Of a stretch of 64,000 bases of DNA, positions 43,714 to 53,330 are shown piece after piece. The notes under the pieces are model-generated. The model searched no databases. It worked only from the letters and a program-made list of their open reading frames with translations, and had not been told where the DNA came from. The first letter of the stretch is position 1. Each line of letters opens with the position of its first letter. The translations under genes were made by a program, and so were the position numbers. The DNA is taken from NCBI GenBank assembly GCA_934438135.1, contig CAKSBP010000011.1, positions 1-64,000 of the forward strand, read 5' to 3'. Origin of the DNA: an uncultured Clostridium sp. (GTDB taxonomy: Bacteria; Bacillota; Clostridia; Lachnospirales; Lachnospiraceae).

Positions 43714-44715
43714 CTAAAAACTTGTTGTGTTTCTTTTTATTAATTCTGCAGAAAATACAGTTTTTAATGGAATATCTTCTCCAGCAAACACTCCCATAAG
43801 AGAGTTAATACAGTTTTTTGATACGCTTTCCAATTTGTTGTCGATGGATGTTAGTTCTGGTTCGCAGCATTCTGCTACTATGGAGTTGTTGTATCCGATA
43901 ACTGATAATTCATCGGGAACAGATAAACCTTTTGCTTTGGCAAATTTAAGTGAGCCAATTGCCAGATTATCATCTGCTGTAATGATGCCGTCTATACAAA
44001 GACCCTGTTCTGTAAGTTTTAATAATCGGTTTTTCACATCAATGATACTTCCTTCGATGTATTGGATATATTCTTCTTTCACAGGAAGATTACGGCTCTC
44101 CATGGCGGCTTTATAGCCAGCGACCTTCTTTAAACCACTATAGGATAAAGAATTATATATATAGAGAATCTTGGTGTGGTTACTATCCAGCATTGAATTG
44201 GTAGCATCATACATAGCCTTATAATCATCACAAAGGATGCTATAAACGTTTTCTCCCTCAAGGGCACCGTTTAAAATCATAACAGGCATTTGTTTAGCTG
44301 CTTCGCGTATGTAGTCATTATCTCTATCGTTTACTTCAACAAAGTTAGAACCAACCATAATTATTGCATCGACACGTTTCGATATCAATAAGTTTAAGCG
44401 TTTCTTTTTAGTATCCAGACTGTATCCAGTACAGCATAGGATGGAATCGTAGTTGTGTTCCCGAAGTTCCCGCTCTAAAAGAAAAATAGCCCGTGCAAGG
44501 TACGGGTCAGAGCAGTCGGCACAAAGAATACCAATGGTCTGCATTGTGTTAAGCCCAAGTCCTCTGGCAAATGCATTAGGTGTAAATCCAGACTCTTCAA
44601 TAATTGCTAGAACTTTTTCTTTGGTCTTTTGACTTACATTTGTATTACCATTAATAACCCGGGAAACGGTCGCAATGGACACACCGGCTTTTTTTGATAT
44701 ATCATAGATATTCAT
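43714..44715 (-). CDS. LacI-family regulator of the hexuronate/pectin genes
   Basis: 333 residues: N-terminal LacI helix-turn-helix (MNIYDISKKAGVSIATVSRVINGN) and hinge, then a periplasmic-binding-type ligand domain (from about residue 60). It is cotranscribed with uxaC and diverges from uxaB; two LacI-type palindromes lie in between. The ligand is probably a pathway intermediate such as a hexuronate or KDG (inference). GAGGTG precedes the ATG. Confidence 0.93.
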   Translation of the reverse strand: MNIYDISKKAGVSIATVSRVINGNTNVSQKTKEKVLAIIEESGFTPNAFARGLGLNTMQTIGILCADCSDPYLARAIFLLERELREHNYDSILCCTGYSLDTKKKRLNLLISKRVDAIIMVGSNFVEVNDRDNDYIREAAKQMPVMILNGALEGENVYSILCDDYKAMYDATNSMLDSNHTKILYIYNSLSYSGLKKVAGYKAAMESRNLPVKEEYIQYIEGSIIDVKNRLLKLTEQGLCIDGIITADDNLAIGSLKFAKAKGLSVPDELSVIGYNNSIVAECCEPELTSIDNKLESVSKNCINSLMGVFAGEDIPLKTVFSAELIKRNTTSF

Positions 44716-44756
44716 TTATTTTCAGCACCTCAATGCATATAAATTTTTGATATAAC

Positions 44757-44783
44757 CTTGTAAATGCTTTCAAGATTTACAAG
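44757..44783. promoter_or_regulatory. Operator 1 (lacI-uxaC promoter)
   Basis: Perfect inverted repeat CTTGTAAAT (44757-44765) and ATTTACAAG (44775-44783). It also contains the LacI/CcpA-like 14-mer TGTAAATGCTTTCA (44759-44772). It starts where the minus-strand transcript is predicted to begin, so binding would block transcription of lacI itself. Confidence 0.65.
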
Positions 44784-44787
44784 TATT

Positions 44788-44816
44788 ATTATACAATAGT
44801 TTTGCATAAAAAACAA
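44788..44816 (-). promoter_or_regulatory. Promoter of lacI-uxaC
   Basis: Minus strand TTGTTT (44816-44811), 17-base spacer, TATAAT (44793-44788). Confidence 0.65.
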
Positions 44817-44907
44817 GGAGAAGATACGTTAATATAACATATTACTAAAATAGAAATTTAAATTTAAAATAGAATGGTAAAAGTGCTACATTTCAGCAAA
44901 ATTTCTA

Positions 44908-44936
44908 TTGACTAATTGTATTTTTACTAGTACAAT
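44908..44936 (+). promoter_or_regulatory. Promoter of uxaB and downstream genes
   Basis: TTGACT (44908-44913), 17-base spacer, TACAAT (44931-44936). Predicted start about 44943, at the first base of operator 2. Confidence 0.75.
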
Positions 44937-44942
44937 ACAAAA

Positions 44943-44956
44943 TGTAAGTACTTACA
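44943..44956. promoter_or_regulatory. Operator 2 (uxaB promoter)
   Basis: Perfect 14-bp palindrome TGTAAGTACTTACA placed at the predicted +1 of the uxaB promoter. It shares the TGTAA half-site with operator 1 and has the TG...CA ends of LacI-family sites. Confidence 0.7.
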
Positions 44957-44982
44957 ATTTGAGATGATGAAGAGGTAAGAGT

Positions 44983-46446
44983 ATGCAATTACTTAGCAAA
45001 GAAATTTCGAACCCAGTAGAAAGACCTATTAAAGTATTACAGTTTGGTGAAGGAAATTTTCTCCGTGGTTTCGTTGACTATATGATTGATATTGCAAATG
45101 AAAAAGAATTATTTGATGGCAGCATTGTTCTTACAAAACCTATCCAGTACGGTAATCTTGACAGATTTCACAATCAGGACTGTCAGTATACAGTCGTTTT
45201 AAGAGGCATCGTGGATGGGGAAGAAAAAGTTGCCCACCGTGTAGTAACTAGTGTAGCTGATGCAGTTGACTCTTACAGTGAGTATGAGAAATATTCTCAG
45301 TATGCACAGCTGGACTCTTTAAGATTTATTGTTTCTAATACAACAGAAGCTGGTATTGTGTTTGATGAGACAGATAAGTTTGAAAGTCTTCCTCCTACAA
45401 CATATCCAGGAAAGCTTACAAAATTTTTATTTAATAGATATGAACATTTTAATGGCGACATTGAAAAAGGTTTAATTATCCTTCCAGTTGAGTTAATCGA
45501 TAACAATGGAAAGAAATTAAAAGAATGTGTACTTAAATTTGCGGAATTATGGAATCTTTCCGTTGAATTTGTGAATTGGATTAATGATGCCTGCGTATTC
45601 TGCAGCACTTTAGTTGATAGAATCATTACAGGATTTCCTGGTGAAGAAGCTCCTAAAATCTGGGCGGAAGCCGGATATGAAGATCAGTTAATCGTTACAG
45701 GTGAGCCGTTTGCATTATGGGTAATCGAAAGCGATAAAGATATCTCGGGAGAGTTCCCATTAGATAAAGCGGGATTACCTGTTCTTTTTACAGATAACCA
45801 GGCACCTTATAAAGAAAGAAAAGTAAGAATCTTAAATGGTGCCCACACATCTTTTGTACTCGCATCATTCCTTGCAGGAAATGACTATGTACTGGAGTCT
45901 ATGAATGACGAAGATGTAAGGGCTTTCATTAAAGAAACAGTATACGGTGAGGTAATTCCTACACTTTCTCTTTCTAAAGAAGATTGTGAAAAATTTGCCG
46001 ACTCCGTAATGGATCGATTCTATAATCCATTTATTAAACATGCATTATTATCCATTTCCCTGAATTCAGTTTCAAAATGGAGAGCAAGATGTATGCCAAG
46101 TTTATTAAAATACATTGATAAACAGAACAGCATTCCAAAACATTTAACCTTCTCTCTTGCAGCATTAATGGCATTTTATACATCTTCTGAAATCAGAGAT
46201 AATGCTTTAGTTGGACAGAGAAATGGTGAAGAGTACAAAGTAAGAGATGACAAAGATGTTTTAGAATTCTTTGTTCAGAATTCTAACAAGCCTGCGGAAG
46301 AATTTGTTAATGCATTTTTAAGCAGTGAAAGATTCTTTGGCTCTGATTTAACTAAGATTCCAGGACTTGCTGATAAAGTGACTGAGTATTTAAATGATAT
46401 CAGAACAAATGGAATGAGAACAGCATTACAGAACAATCTGAAATAA
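44983..46446 (+). CDS. uxaB: Tagaturonate reductase (altronate oxidoreductase)
   Basis: NAD(H) enzyme of the mannitol dehydrogenase family reducing tagaturonate to altronate. 487 residues. N-terminal QFGEGNFLRGFVDYM dinucleotide-binding segment, catalytic region KERKVRILNGAHTSFV and C-terminal helical SLLKYIDKQ. Gene symbol rests on the adjacent uxaA and uxaC; a fructuronate reductase (uxuB) role is the alternative. GAGGT precedes the ATG. Confidence 0.93.
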   Translation: MQLLSKEISNPVERPIKVLQFGEGNFLRGFVDYMIDIANEKELFDGSIVLTKPIQYGNLDRFHNQDCQYTVVLRGIVDGEEKVAHRVVTSVADAVDSYSEYEKYSQYAQLDSLRFIVSNTTEAGIVFDETDKFESLPPTTYPGKLTKFLFNRYEHFNGDIEKGLIILPVELIDNNGKKLKECVLKFAELWNLSVEFVNWINDACVFCSTLVDRIITGFPGEEAPKIWAEAGYEDQLIVTGEPFALWVIESDKDISGEFPLDKAGLPVLFTDNQAPYKERKVRILNGAHTSFVLASFLAGNDYVLESMNDEDVRAFIKETVYGEVIPTLSLSKEDCEKFADSVMDRFYNPFIKHALLSISLNSVSKWRARCMPSLLKYIDKQNSIPKHLTFSLAALMAFYTSSEIRDNALVGQRNGEEYKVRDDKDVLEFFVQNSNKPAEEFVNAFLSSERFFGSDLTKIPGLADKVTEYLNDIRTNGMRTALQNNLK

Positions 46447-46479
46447 GATGTTTTAAAAATATATGAGGTGCACAAGACC

Positions 46480-47973
46480 ATGCAAAAGGTAATTAAAATT
46501 CATGAAAATGATGATGTCCTAGTGGCGTTAAAACCTCTTACATGTGGAGAAACAATTACATGTGATGGAGAAAGCGTGACGCTGTTAGAAGACATACCTC
46601 AAGGACACAAGGTTGCCTTGAAAGATATAAGCAAAGACAGTCCGATTCTCAAATACGGGCTTCCAATTGGAAAAGCAACTGCTGATATTAAGAAGGGCCA
46701 GTGGATTCATACACAGAACTTAAAAACACTCCTTGGCGACCTGTTAAATTACAAATATGAACCTGCTTTTGAACCAGGAATGAAAGAAGAAGTAAAGCAG
46801 ACAGAGTATACATTTGAAGGTTTCCGCAGAAGTAATGGTTCTGTCGGTATCAGAAATGAAATCTGGATTATTCCAACTGTCGGCTGTGTAAATAATGTTG
46901 CAAGTGCTATTGAGAAGAGGGCAGCATCCTTAGTCAAAGGTACAGTTGATGGTATTGTGGCATTCCCACATCCTTATGGATGTTCCCAGATGGGAGAAGA
47001 TCAGGAACACACAAGACAGATTTTAGCAGACTTGGTGAAACATCCAAATGCAGGAGGAGTCCTTGTTCTTGGTTTAGGCTGTGAAAACAGCAATATTGAT
47101 GTGCTGAAAGAATACATCGGGGATTATGATGAAAACAGAGTGAAGTTCCTTGTTTCCCAGGAATCTGAAGATGAAATTGAGGATGCACTTGAGATGATTT
47201 CTGAATTAATCGAAACAGCATCCGTACAGGAACGTGAAACCATTCCGGTAAACGAACTGGTTATCGGATTAAAATGTGGTGGTTCCGATGGATTATCTGG
47301 CATTACAGCGAATCCGGTTGTTGGTGCTTTCTCCGACTTATTAGGAGCACAAGGCGGTACAACAATCCTGACAGAAGTTCCAGAAATGTTCGGAGCAGAA
47401 ACATTACTAATGAACCGTTGTACAGATGAAGCAGTTTTTGATAAGACAGTAGCATTGATTAATGGGTTCAAGAATTATTTCAAGAGCCATAATCAGACTA
47501 TTTATGAAAATCCATCCCCAGGAAATAAAAAGGGGGGTATTTCTTCTCTGGAAGAAAAATCATTGGGCTGTGTGCAGAAGGCAGGAATGTCTAAGGTAAA
47601 AGATGTATTAGAATACGGCGAACAGGTAAAGACAGAAGGATTAAATCTTTTATGTGGACCTGGAAACGACTTGGTAGCATCCACAGCACTGGCAGCATCC
47701 GGAGCACATATTGTACTGTTTACAACAGGAAGAGGAACTCCATTTGCCTGTCCAGTCCCAACTATGAAAATTGCAACAAATACAGAACTTGCAGCAAAGA
47801 AAGCAAACTGGATTGATTTCAATGCAGGAAGAATGGTGGAAGATGTCTCAAAAGCAGAACTTGCAAAAGAACTGTTTGAGCAGGTGCTGTTAACAGCTTC
47901 TGGAAAACAGGTTAAGAGTGAAGAAGCTGGATTCCACGATTTTGCAATCTGGAAGCAGGGCGTTACTTTATAA
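46480..47973 (+). CDS. uxaA: Altronate dehydratase
   Basis: Dehydrates D-altronate to 2-keto-3-deoxygluconate (KDG). 497 residues with an N-terminal SAF-like domain (about 1-75) and a large C-terminal metal-dependent dehydratase domain with FRRSNGSVGIRNEIWIIPTVGCVN, GLKCGGSDGLSGITANP and GNDLVASTALAASGA. An in-frame GTG at 46468 exists, but GAGGTG spacing favours ATG 46480. Confidence 0.96.
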   Translation: MQKVIKIHENDDVLVALKPLTCGETITCDGESVTLLEDIPQGHKVALKDISKDSPILKYGLPIGKATADIKKGQWIHTQNLKTLLGDLLNYKYEPAFEPGMKEEVKQTEYTFEGFRRSNGSVGIRNEIWIIPTVGCVNNVASAIEKRAASLVKGTVDGIVAFPHPYGCSQMGEDQEHTRQILADLVKHPNAGGVLVLGLGCENSNIDVLKEYIGDYDENRVKFLVSQESEDEIEDALEMISELIETASVQERETIPVNELVIGLKCGGSDGLSGITANPVVGAFSDLLGAQGGTTILTEVPEMFGAETLLMNRCTDEAVFDKTVALINGFKNYFKSHNQTIYENPSPGNKKGGISSLEEKSLGCVQKAGMSKVKDVLEYGEQVKTEGLNLLCGPGNDLVASTALAASGAHIVLFTTGRGTPFACPVPTMKIATNTELAAKKANWIDFNAGRMVEDVSKAELAKELFEQVLLTASGKQVKSEEAGFHDFAIWKQGVTL

Positions 47974-48032
47974 TAAATTTACAATAGAAATTAAAAGAAC
48001 TTTTTTACAAATAAAGTCCTTTAGGAGGCAAT

Positions 48033-48995
48033 ATGAACAAGATTTTAGAAGAGATTTCAAAGATAGGTATTGTACCTGTAATCGCAATTGACAATGTAGA
48101 AGATGCAGAACCATTAGCAAAAGCTCTTTGTGAAGGTGGTCTTCCATGTGCAGAAGTTACTTTTCGAACAGAAGCAGCTGCTGAAGCAATTAAAATCATG
48201 GCTGAAAAGTTTCCAGAAATGATAGTTGGTGCTGGTACTGTTTTAACAACTAAGCAGGTTGACCAGGCAGTCGAAGCAGGTGCTAAATTTATCGTAAGTC
48301 CTGGCTTAAATCCTAAAGTAGTAAAATATTGTTTGGAAAAAGGTGTTCCAATGACTCCAGGTACAGCAAATCCAAGTGATATTGAACAGGCAATTGAATT
48401 AGGACTTGATACAATTAAATTCTTTCCTGCTGAAGCAAATGGCGGAATAAAAGCATTAAAAGCGATGGCTGCACCATACAACAAAATGAGATTCATGCCT
48501 ACTGGTGGAATTAATGCAGGTAACATTGTTGAATACTTAAAATTCGATAGAATCATTGCATGTGGCGGAAGCTGGATGGTTAACAAAGATTACATCAATA
48601 ATAAAGAATTTGACAAAATTGTTTCTTTAACAAAAGAAGCAGTTGAAACAATGCTTGGTTTTGAAGTAAAGCACGTTGGCATCAACATGGAAAATGAAGA
48701 AACAGCTGGAACAGCTGCAGATGATTTCACTTCTATGTTCGGATTTGAAAAGAAAGTTGGAAACAGCTCTATTTTTGCTGGAACAGGTATTGAAATCATG
48801 AAAGAAAAATATTTAGGTGCAAACGGACACATTGCGGTTGCAACAAATTTCATTGAAAGAGCGATGTATCACTTAGAAAAACGCGGATGTGAATTCGACA
48901 TGGATACAGCAAAATATGATGCAAAAGGTAAGTTAAAAGCAGTTTACTTTAAAAAAGAAATTGGCGGCTTTGCAATTCATTTAGTACAGAAATAA
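48033..48995 (+). CDS. kdgA: KDPG aldolase fused to a C-terminal glyoxalase (VOC)-like domain
   Basis: Splits 2-keto-3-deoxy-6-phosphogluconate into pyruvate and glyceraldehyde-3-P. The aldolase occupies about residues 1-210 with Glu41 (AEVTFR), GAGTVLT and Schiff-base Lys129 in DTIKFFPAE. About 110 extra residues follow (215-320) with a VOC/glyoxalase-like pattern (LGFEVKHVGINM, FFKKE..FAIHLVQ); simple KDPG aldolases stop near 210. Its function is unknown. AGGAGG precedes the ATG. Confidence 0.94.
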   Translation: MNKILEEISKIGIVPVIAIDNVEDAEPLAKALCEGGLPCAEVTFRTEAAAEAIKIMAEKFPEMIVGAGTVLTTKQVDQAVEAGAKFIVSPGLNPKVVKYCLEKGVPMTPGTANPSDIEQAIELGLDTIKFFPAEANGGIKALKAMAAPYNKMRFMPTGGINAGNIVEYLKFDRIIACGGSWMVNKDYINNKEFDKIVSLTKEAVETMLGFEVKHVGINMENEETAGTAADDFTSMFGFEKKVGNSSIFAGTGIEIMKEKYLGANGHIAVATNFIERAMYHLEKRGCEFDMDTAKYDAKGKLKAVYFKKEIGGFAIHLVQK

Positions 48996-49056
48996 GAAAT
49001 CATTGTTGGCATTTTGAAAATGCTTATGTAGTTTTATTATAGAGAGGATTTGAATC

Positions 49057-50082
49057 ATGAGTAAAAAAGTTATTACGTTTGGTGAAATTATGTTAAGACT
49101 TGCTCCAGAAGGATATTACAGATTCGTTCAGGCTGAATCTTTTGGTGCTACTTTCGGAGGAGGAGAAGCAAACGTTGCAGTATCACTTGCTAACTATGGC
49201 TTTGATGCTAAATTTGTTACAAAACTGCCAAAACATGAAATTGGCCAGGCTGCTGTAAATTCTTTAAGAAAGTACGGTGTTGACACTTCTTATATCACAA
49301 GAGGCGGCGAAAGAGTTGGTATCTACTACTTAGAAAAAGGTGCTTCTCAGAGACCTTCTAAAGTAGTTTACGACAGAGCATATTCTGCTATTGCACTTGC
49401 TGATAAGAGTGATTTCAACTGGGATGAAATCTTTGAAGGAGCTGAATGGTTCCACTTCACAGGTATTACTCCAGCTCTTGGTGCTAACGTTGCTGAAATC
49501 TGCTTAGAAGCTTGTAAAGCTGCAAAAGCAAAAGGTATCACAATCAGCTGTGACTTAAACTACAGAAACAAGTTATGGACAAAAGCTGAAGCAAAAGAAA
49601 CAATGACAGAACTTTGCAAATATGTAGATGTATGTATTGCGAACGAAGAAGATGCTGCTGATGTATTCGGTATTACAGCTTCCGATACAGACGTAACATC
49701 TGGTAAAGTTAACCATGAAGGGTACAAAGAAGTTGCTGCTAAATTAGCAGAACAGTTTGGTTTTGAAAAAGTTGCAATCACTTTAAGAACTTCTATTTCT
49801 GCAAGTGAAAACAACTGGGCAGCTATGTTATACACAGGTGGAGAATACTATTTCTCCAAGAGTTACAACATGAAGATTGTTGACCGTGTTGGTGGTGGAG
49901 ATTCCTTTGGCGGCGGATTAATCTGTGCAAGCCTAAATGAATTAGACCCACAGCAGACAATTGAATTTGCTGTTGCAGCAAGTTGTTTAAAACATTCTAT
50001 CGAAGGTGACTTCAACCAGGTATCTATCGATGAAGTTATGAAACTTGCAGGTGGAGACGGTTCAGGCCGTGTTCAGCGCTAG
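49057..50082 (+). CDS. kdgK: 2-Dehydro-3-deoxygluconokinase
   Basis: PfkB-family kinase phosphorylating KDG to KDPG for the aldolase encoded just upstream. 341 residues with GGGEANVAVSLANYG near the N terminus and the catalytic motif VDRVGGGDSFGGGLI (general-base Asp). Ribosome site AGAGG. Confidence 0.96.
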   Translation: MSKKVITFGEIMLRLAPEGYYRFVQAESFGATFGGGEANVAVSLANYGFDAKFVTKLPKHEIGQAAVNSLRKYGVDTSYITRGGERVGIYYLEKGASQRPSKVVYDRAYSAIALADKSDFNWDEIFEGAEWFHFTGITPALGANVAEICLEACKAAKAKGITISCDLNYRNKLWTKAEAKETMTELCKYVDVCIANEEDAADVFGITASDTDVTSGKVNHEGYKEVAAKLAEQFGFEKVAITLRTSISASENNWAAMLYTGGEYYFSKSYNMKIVDRVGGGDSFGGGLICASLNELDPQQTIEFAVAASCLKHSIEGDFNQVSIDEVMKLAGGDGSGRVQR

Positions 50083-50110
50083 GAAAAATATTAATCTTAC
50101 ACAAGATAAA

Positions 50111-50152
50111 CTGCATTCAGAGTATTTGTTATGGGAGGGTACTCTGGGGCAG
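50111..50152 (+). other. Intercistronic hairpin kdgK-kduI
   Basis: CAGAGTA (50118-50124) pairs with TACTCTG (50140-50146), extended by CTGC/GCAG (50111-50114, 50149-50152). No T tail. May separate the expression of two operon halves. Confidence 0.55.
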
Positions 50153-50189
50153 AAGCAATAGATGAATAAAAGAAAGAAGGATAAGTGCA

Positions 50190-51017
50190 ATGGAATTACG
50201 TACAGCAGCATCACCAAGAGACGTGAAGCACTACACAACTGACAGATTAAGAGAAGAATTCTTAATCCAGGATTTATTCAAAGTTGATGAAATCAAAACA
50301 ATTTACAGCCACATCGATCGTATTATCGTTGGAAGCTGTGTCCCTACAAAAGAAATGACATTAACAGCAGGAGATGAAATCCGTGCAGAATATTTTCTAC
50401 AGAGAAGAGAAATGGGTATCATCAACATCGGTGGTAAAGGTACTGTTACAGTAGATGGTACTGTTTATGAAATGGATTATAAAGATGGTTTATACATCGG
50501 TATGGGTTCCAAGGATATCGTATTTAACAGTGCAGATGCTAAGAATCCTGCAAAATTCTACTTCAACAGTGCACCAGCACACAGAACATATCCTACAGTA
50601 TTTATTAAACCGGAAGATTGTGTTAATGTTGAATTAGGTTCTTTAGAAGAATCTAATCACAGAGTAATTACAAAGTATATCTTACCAGGTCAGGTTGAAA
50701 GCTGTCAGTTAGTTATGGGTATGACATCCTTAAAACCAGGTAGTGTATGGAATACAATGCCATGTCACACACATGACCGTAGAATGGAAGTTTATTTATA
50801 CTTTGAATTACCAGAAGATGCACTTGTGTTCCACTACATGGGCGAACCAACAGAAACAAGGCATCTTGTAATGCGTAATGAAGAAGCAGTTATTTCACCT
50901 AGCTGGTCCATTCATTCCGCATCAGGTACTCAGGCTTATACGTTTATCTGGGGTATGGTTGGGGAAAACCAGGACTTCGATGATATGGATGCCGTAAAAA
51001 TGCAGGATATTAAGTAG
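50190..51017 (+). CDS. kduI: 5-Dehydro-4-deoxy-D-glucuronate isomerase
   Basis: Cupin isomerase acting on 4-deoxy-5-ketouronate (DKI), the product from unsaturated galacturonides, giving 2,5-diketo-3-deoxygluconate. 275 residues. The metal-binding cupin motif CHTHDRRMEVYLYF is intact. Indicates that the cell also receives pectate-lyase products, not only saturated galacturonate. Confidence 0.97.
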   Translation: MELRTAASPRDVKHYTTDRLREEFLIQDLFKVDEIKTIYSHIDRIIVGSCVPTKEMTLTAGDEIRAEYFLQRREMGIINIGGKGTVTVDGTVYEMDYKDGLYIGMGSKDIVFNSADAKNPAKFYFNSAPAHRTYPTVFIKPEDCVNVELGSLEESNHRVITKYILPGQVESCQLVMGMTSLKPGSVWNTMPCHTHDRRMEVYLYFELPEDALVFHYMGEPTETRHLVMRNEEAVISPSWSIHSASGTQAYTFIWGMVGENQDFDDMDAVKMQDIK

Positions 51018-51031
51018 GAGGGTTTACAAAA

Positions 51032-51820
51032 ATGGCAGATATGAAAGAATTTTCATTAGAAGGTAAGATTGCATTAGTTACTGGTGCTTCTTACGGAATT
51101 GGCTTTGCAATTGCAAGCCACTATGCGAAAGCAGGAGCAACTATCGTATTCAATGATATTAAAGAAGAATTAGTAGAAAAAGGTTTAAAAGCTTACGAAG
51201 AAGCTGGAATCAAAGCACATGGTTATGTTTGTGATGTTACAAGTGAAGACCAGGTGAATGCTATGGTAAAACAGATTGAAGAAGAAGTTGGTGTTATTGA
51301 CATTCTTGTAAACAATGCTGGGATCATTAAACGTATTCCTATGTGTGATATGACAGCAGATGAATTCAGACAGGTAATTGATGTTGATTTAAATGCACCA
51401 TTTATCGTAGCAAAAGCGGTTATTCCAAGCATGATTAAAAAAGGTCATGGAAAAATCATTAATATCTGCTCTATGATGAGTGAATTAGGACGTGAAACAG
51501 TATCTGCATACGCAGCTGCTAAGGGCGGACTTAAGATGTTAACAAAGAACATTGCTTCTGAATACGGTGAATTTAATATTCAGTGTAATGGTATTGGACC
51601 TGGCTATATTGCAACACCTCAGACAGCTCCATTAAGAACAGAAGGACATCCATTCAACAGCTTCATTATTTCTAAAACACCAGCTGCTAGATGGGGGACA
51701 CCTGAAGATTTAGCAGGTCCTGCTGTATTCCTTGCTTCTGATGCGTCTAATTTTGTAAATGGACACATCCTTTATGTAGATGGTGGTATTCTTGCATATA
51801 TTGGAAAACAGCCATCATAA
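51032..51820 (+). CDS. kduD: 2-Deoxy-D-gluconate 3-dehydrogenase / DKII reductase
   Basis: Short-chain dehydrogenase reducing 2,5-diketo-3-deoxygluconate to KDG. 262 residues. TGASYGIGFAIA cofactor loop, NNAG, catalytic Ser near NICSMMSELG and YAAAKGG with Tyr/Lys. TAGGAGGG precedes the ATG, 14 bases after kduI. Confidence 0.95.
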   Translation: MADMKEFSLEGKIALVTGASYGIGFAIASHYAKAGATIVFNDIKEELVEKGLKAYEEAGIKAHGYVCDVTSEDQVNAMVKQIEEEVGVIDILVNNAGIIKRIPMCDMTADEFRQVIDVDLNAPFIVAKAVIPSMIKKGHGKIINICSMMSELGRETVSAYAAAKGGLKMLTKNIASEYGEFNIQCNGIGPGYIATPQTAPLRTEGHPFNSFIISKTPAARWGTPEDLAGPAVFLASDASNFVNGHILYVDGGILAYIGKQPS

Positions 51821-51836
51821 TGAAATTGATTTTAAT

Positions 51837-51871
51837 GTGCCAGGGTTTTAATAGGGTTTATAACCCGGCAC
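51837..51871 (+). other. Intercistronic hairpin kduD-substrate-binding protein
   Basis: GTGCC (51837-51841) pairs with GGCAC (51867-51871); inside, AACCC (51862-51866) can pair with either of two GGGTT copies (51843 or 51854). T-rich DNA begins some 30 bases later, so a weak terminator or stabiliser for the next mRNA is possible. Confidence 0.6.
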
Positions 51872-51924
51872 GTTAAATATATTAGACATTTTTATTTTTT
51901 ATAGGAAAAAAGGAGAGAGATATT

Positions 51925-53241
51925 ATGAGACTTAAGAAAGCAATTGCTTTAGGATTATCACTTGTAATGGCATTATCTTTATCAGCTTGTGGTGATAGTA
52001 GCAAAAAATCAGATGACGCTTCCTCTAATAAAGGTTCTGATGAAAATGTTACAATTAAATTTTCATGGTGGGGCGGCGATACAAGACATGAAGCAACAAT
52101 GGCTGCAATTGATGCTTTTGAAAAGAAATATCCAAACATTAAAGTCGAAACTCAGTATGGTGCATGGGATGGCTGGGAAGACAGCATGGCTACTTCTTTC
52201 TCTACAGGTACAGCACCTGATATCAATCAGATTAACTGGAACTGGATTTCCCAGTACAGCTCTGATGGAAGCATGTTCGTAGACTTAAATGATTATTCCG
52301 ATACAATTGATTTAACTCAGTTTGACCAGTCTTATCTGGATCAATGTTCTGTTGACGGTTCTTTACAGGCAATTCCTGTATCCGTAACAGGTAGAATTTT
52401 CTACTGGAACAAAGCAACATTTGAAAAAGCTGGAATTGAAATTCCTACATCTGTAGATGAATTACTTGCAGCTGGTAAGACTTTTGAATCTAAATTAGGT
52501 AAAGAATATTACCCATTATGCTTAGGTGAATATGACAGAATGATTCTTATGGTTTACTACTTAGAATCTAAGTATGACAAAGCATGGGTTGTTGATGGCA
52601 AATTAAATTACAGCCAGAAAGAAATTGAAGATGGATTAAACTTCATTCAGTCTCTTGAAGATAACCACGTAATTCCTTCAATTGAAAAAATCCTTGGTGA
52701 TGGTGCAGATTCCATCGACAAGAATCCAAACTGGATTGATGGAAAATATGCAGGTATCTTTGAATGGGATTCTTCTGCAAGTAAATTTGAACAGGCATTA
52801 TCTGATGGACAGGAATTTGTTGTAGGTGACTATTTATCTGGTATGGGTAATGCAAAAGGTGGATTCTCTAAGATTTCCCTTGCATTGGCTATTTCCCAGA
52901 CAACAAAACATCCAAAAGAATGTGCAATGTTAATCAATTTCTTATTAAATGAAGAAGAAGGTATCGAAGCAATGGGCGGTGAAAGAGGAGTGCCTCTTAG
53001 CAAAGCTGCATTAGATATCTGTACAGAAAAGAAATTAGTTGATGCAAAAATCAGTGAAGCAAATGCTAAAGTTCAGAACTGGGTATCCTTTGAATTAGAT
53101 CCACACTTTGAAGATTCTACATTAAAATCTGAAGATGGTGTTTACAAAGACGTATTCTCTGGATTTAGTTACAAAGATTACAAAGTTGGAGACGCTGCAC
53201 AAACATTAATGGATGGTGTAAACGAAGCCTTGGGTAACTAG
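51925..53241 (+). CDS. Sugar ABC transporter substrate-binding lipoprotein
   Basis: 438-residue family 1 solute-binding protein. Signal peptide with lipobox LSACG, lipidated Cys22. The typical segment VTIKFSWWGGDTRHEATMAA follows. Placed with two permeases and pectin enzymes, its likely ligand is oligogalacturonide (inference). No ATPase gene is nearby, so a shared MsmK-like ATPase elsewhere is probable. Confidence 0.92.
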   Translation: MRLKKAIALGLSLVMALSLSACGDSSKKSDDASSNKGSDENVTIKFSWWGGDTRHEATMAAIDAFEKKYPNIKVETQYGAWDGWEDSMATSFSTGTAPDINQINWNWISQYSSDGSMFVDLNDYSDTIDLTQFDQSYLDQCSVDGSLQAIPVSVTGRIFYWNKATFEKAGIEIPTSVDELLAAGKTFESKLGKEYYPLCLGEYDRMILMVYYLESKYDKAWVVDGKLNYSQKEIEDGLNFIQSLEDNHVIPSIEKILGDGADSIDKNPNWIDGKYAGIFEWDSSASKFEQALSDGQEFVVGDYLSGMGNAKGGFSKISLALAISQTTKHPKECAMLINFLLNEEEGIEAMGGERGVPLSKAALDICTEKKLVDAKISEANAKVQNWVSFELDPHFEDSTLKSEDGVYKDVFSGFSYKDYKVGDAAQTLMDGVNEALGN

Positions 53242-53330
53242 TTATTTGGCTATATGCATTATGCCTAATATAAGCTATATCTGGCAAGGTTTATGCCTTG
53301 CCGGATTTTAAGGTAAGACAGGAGAATCTT

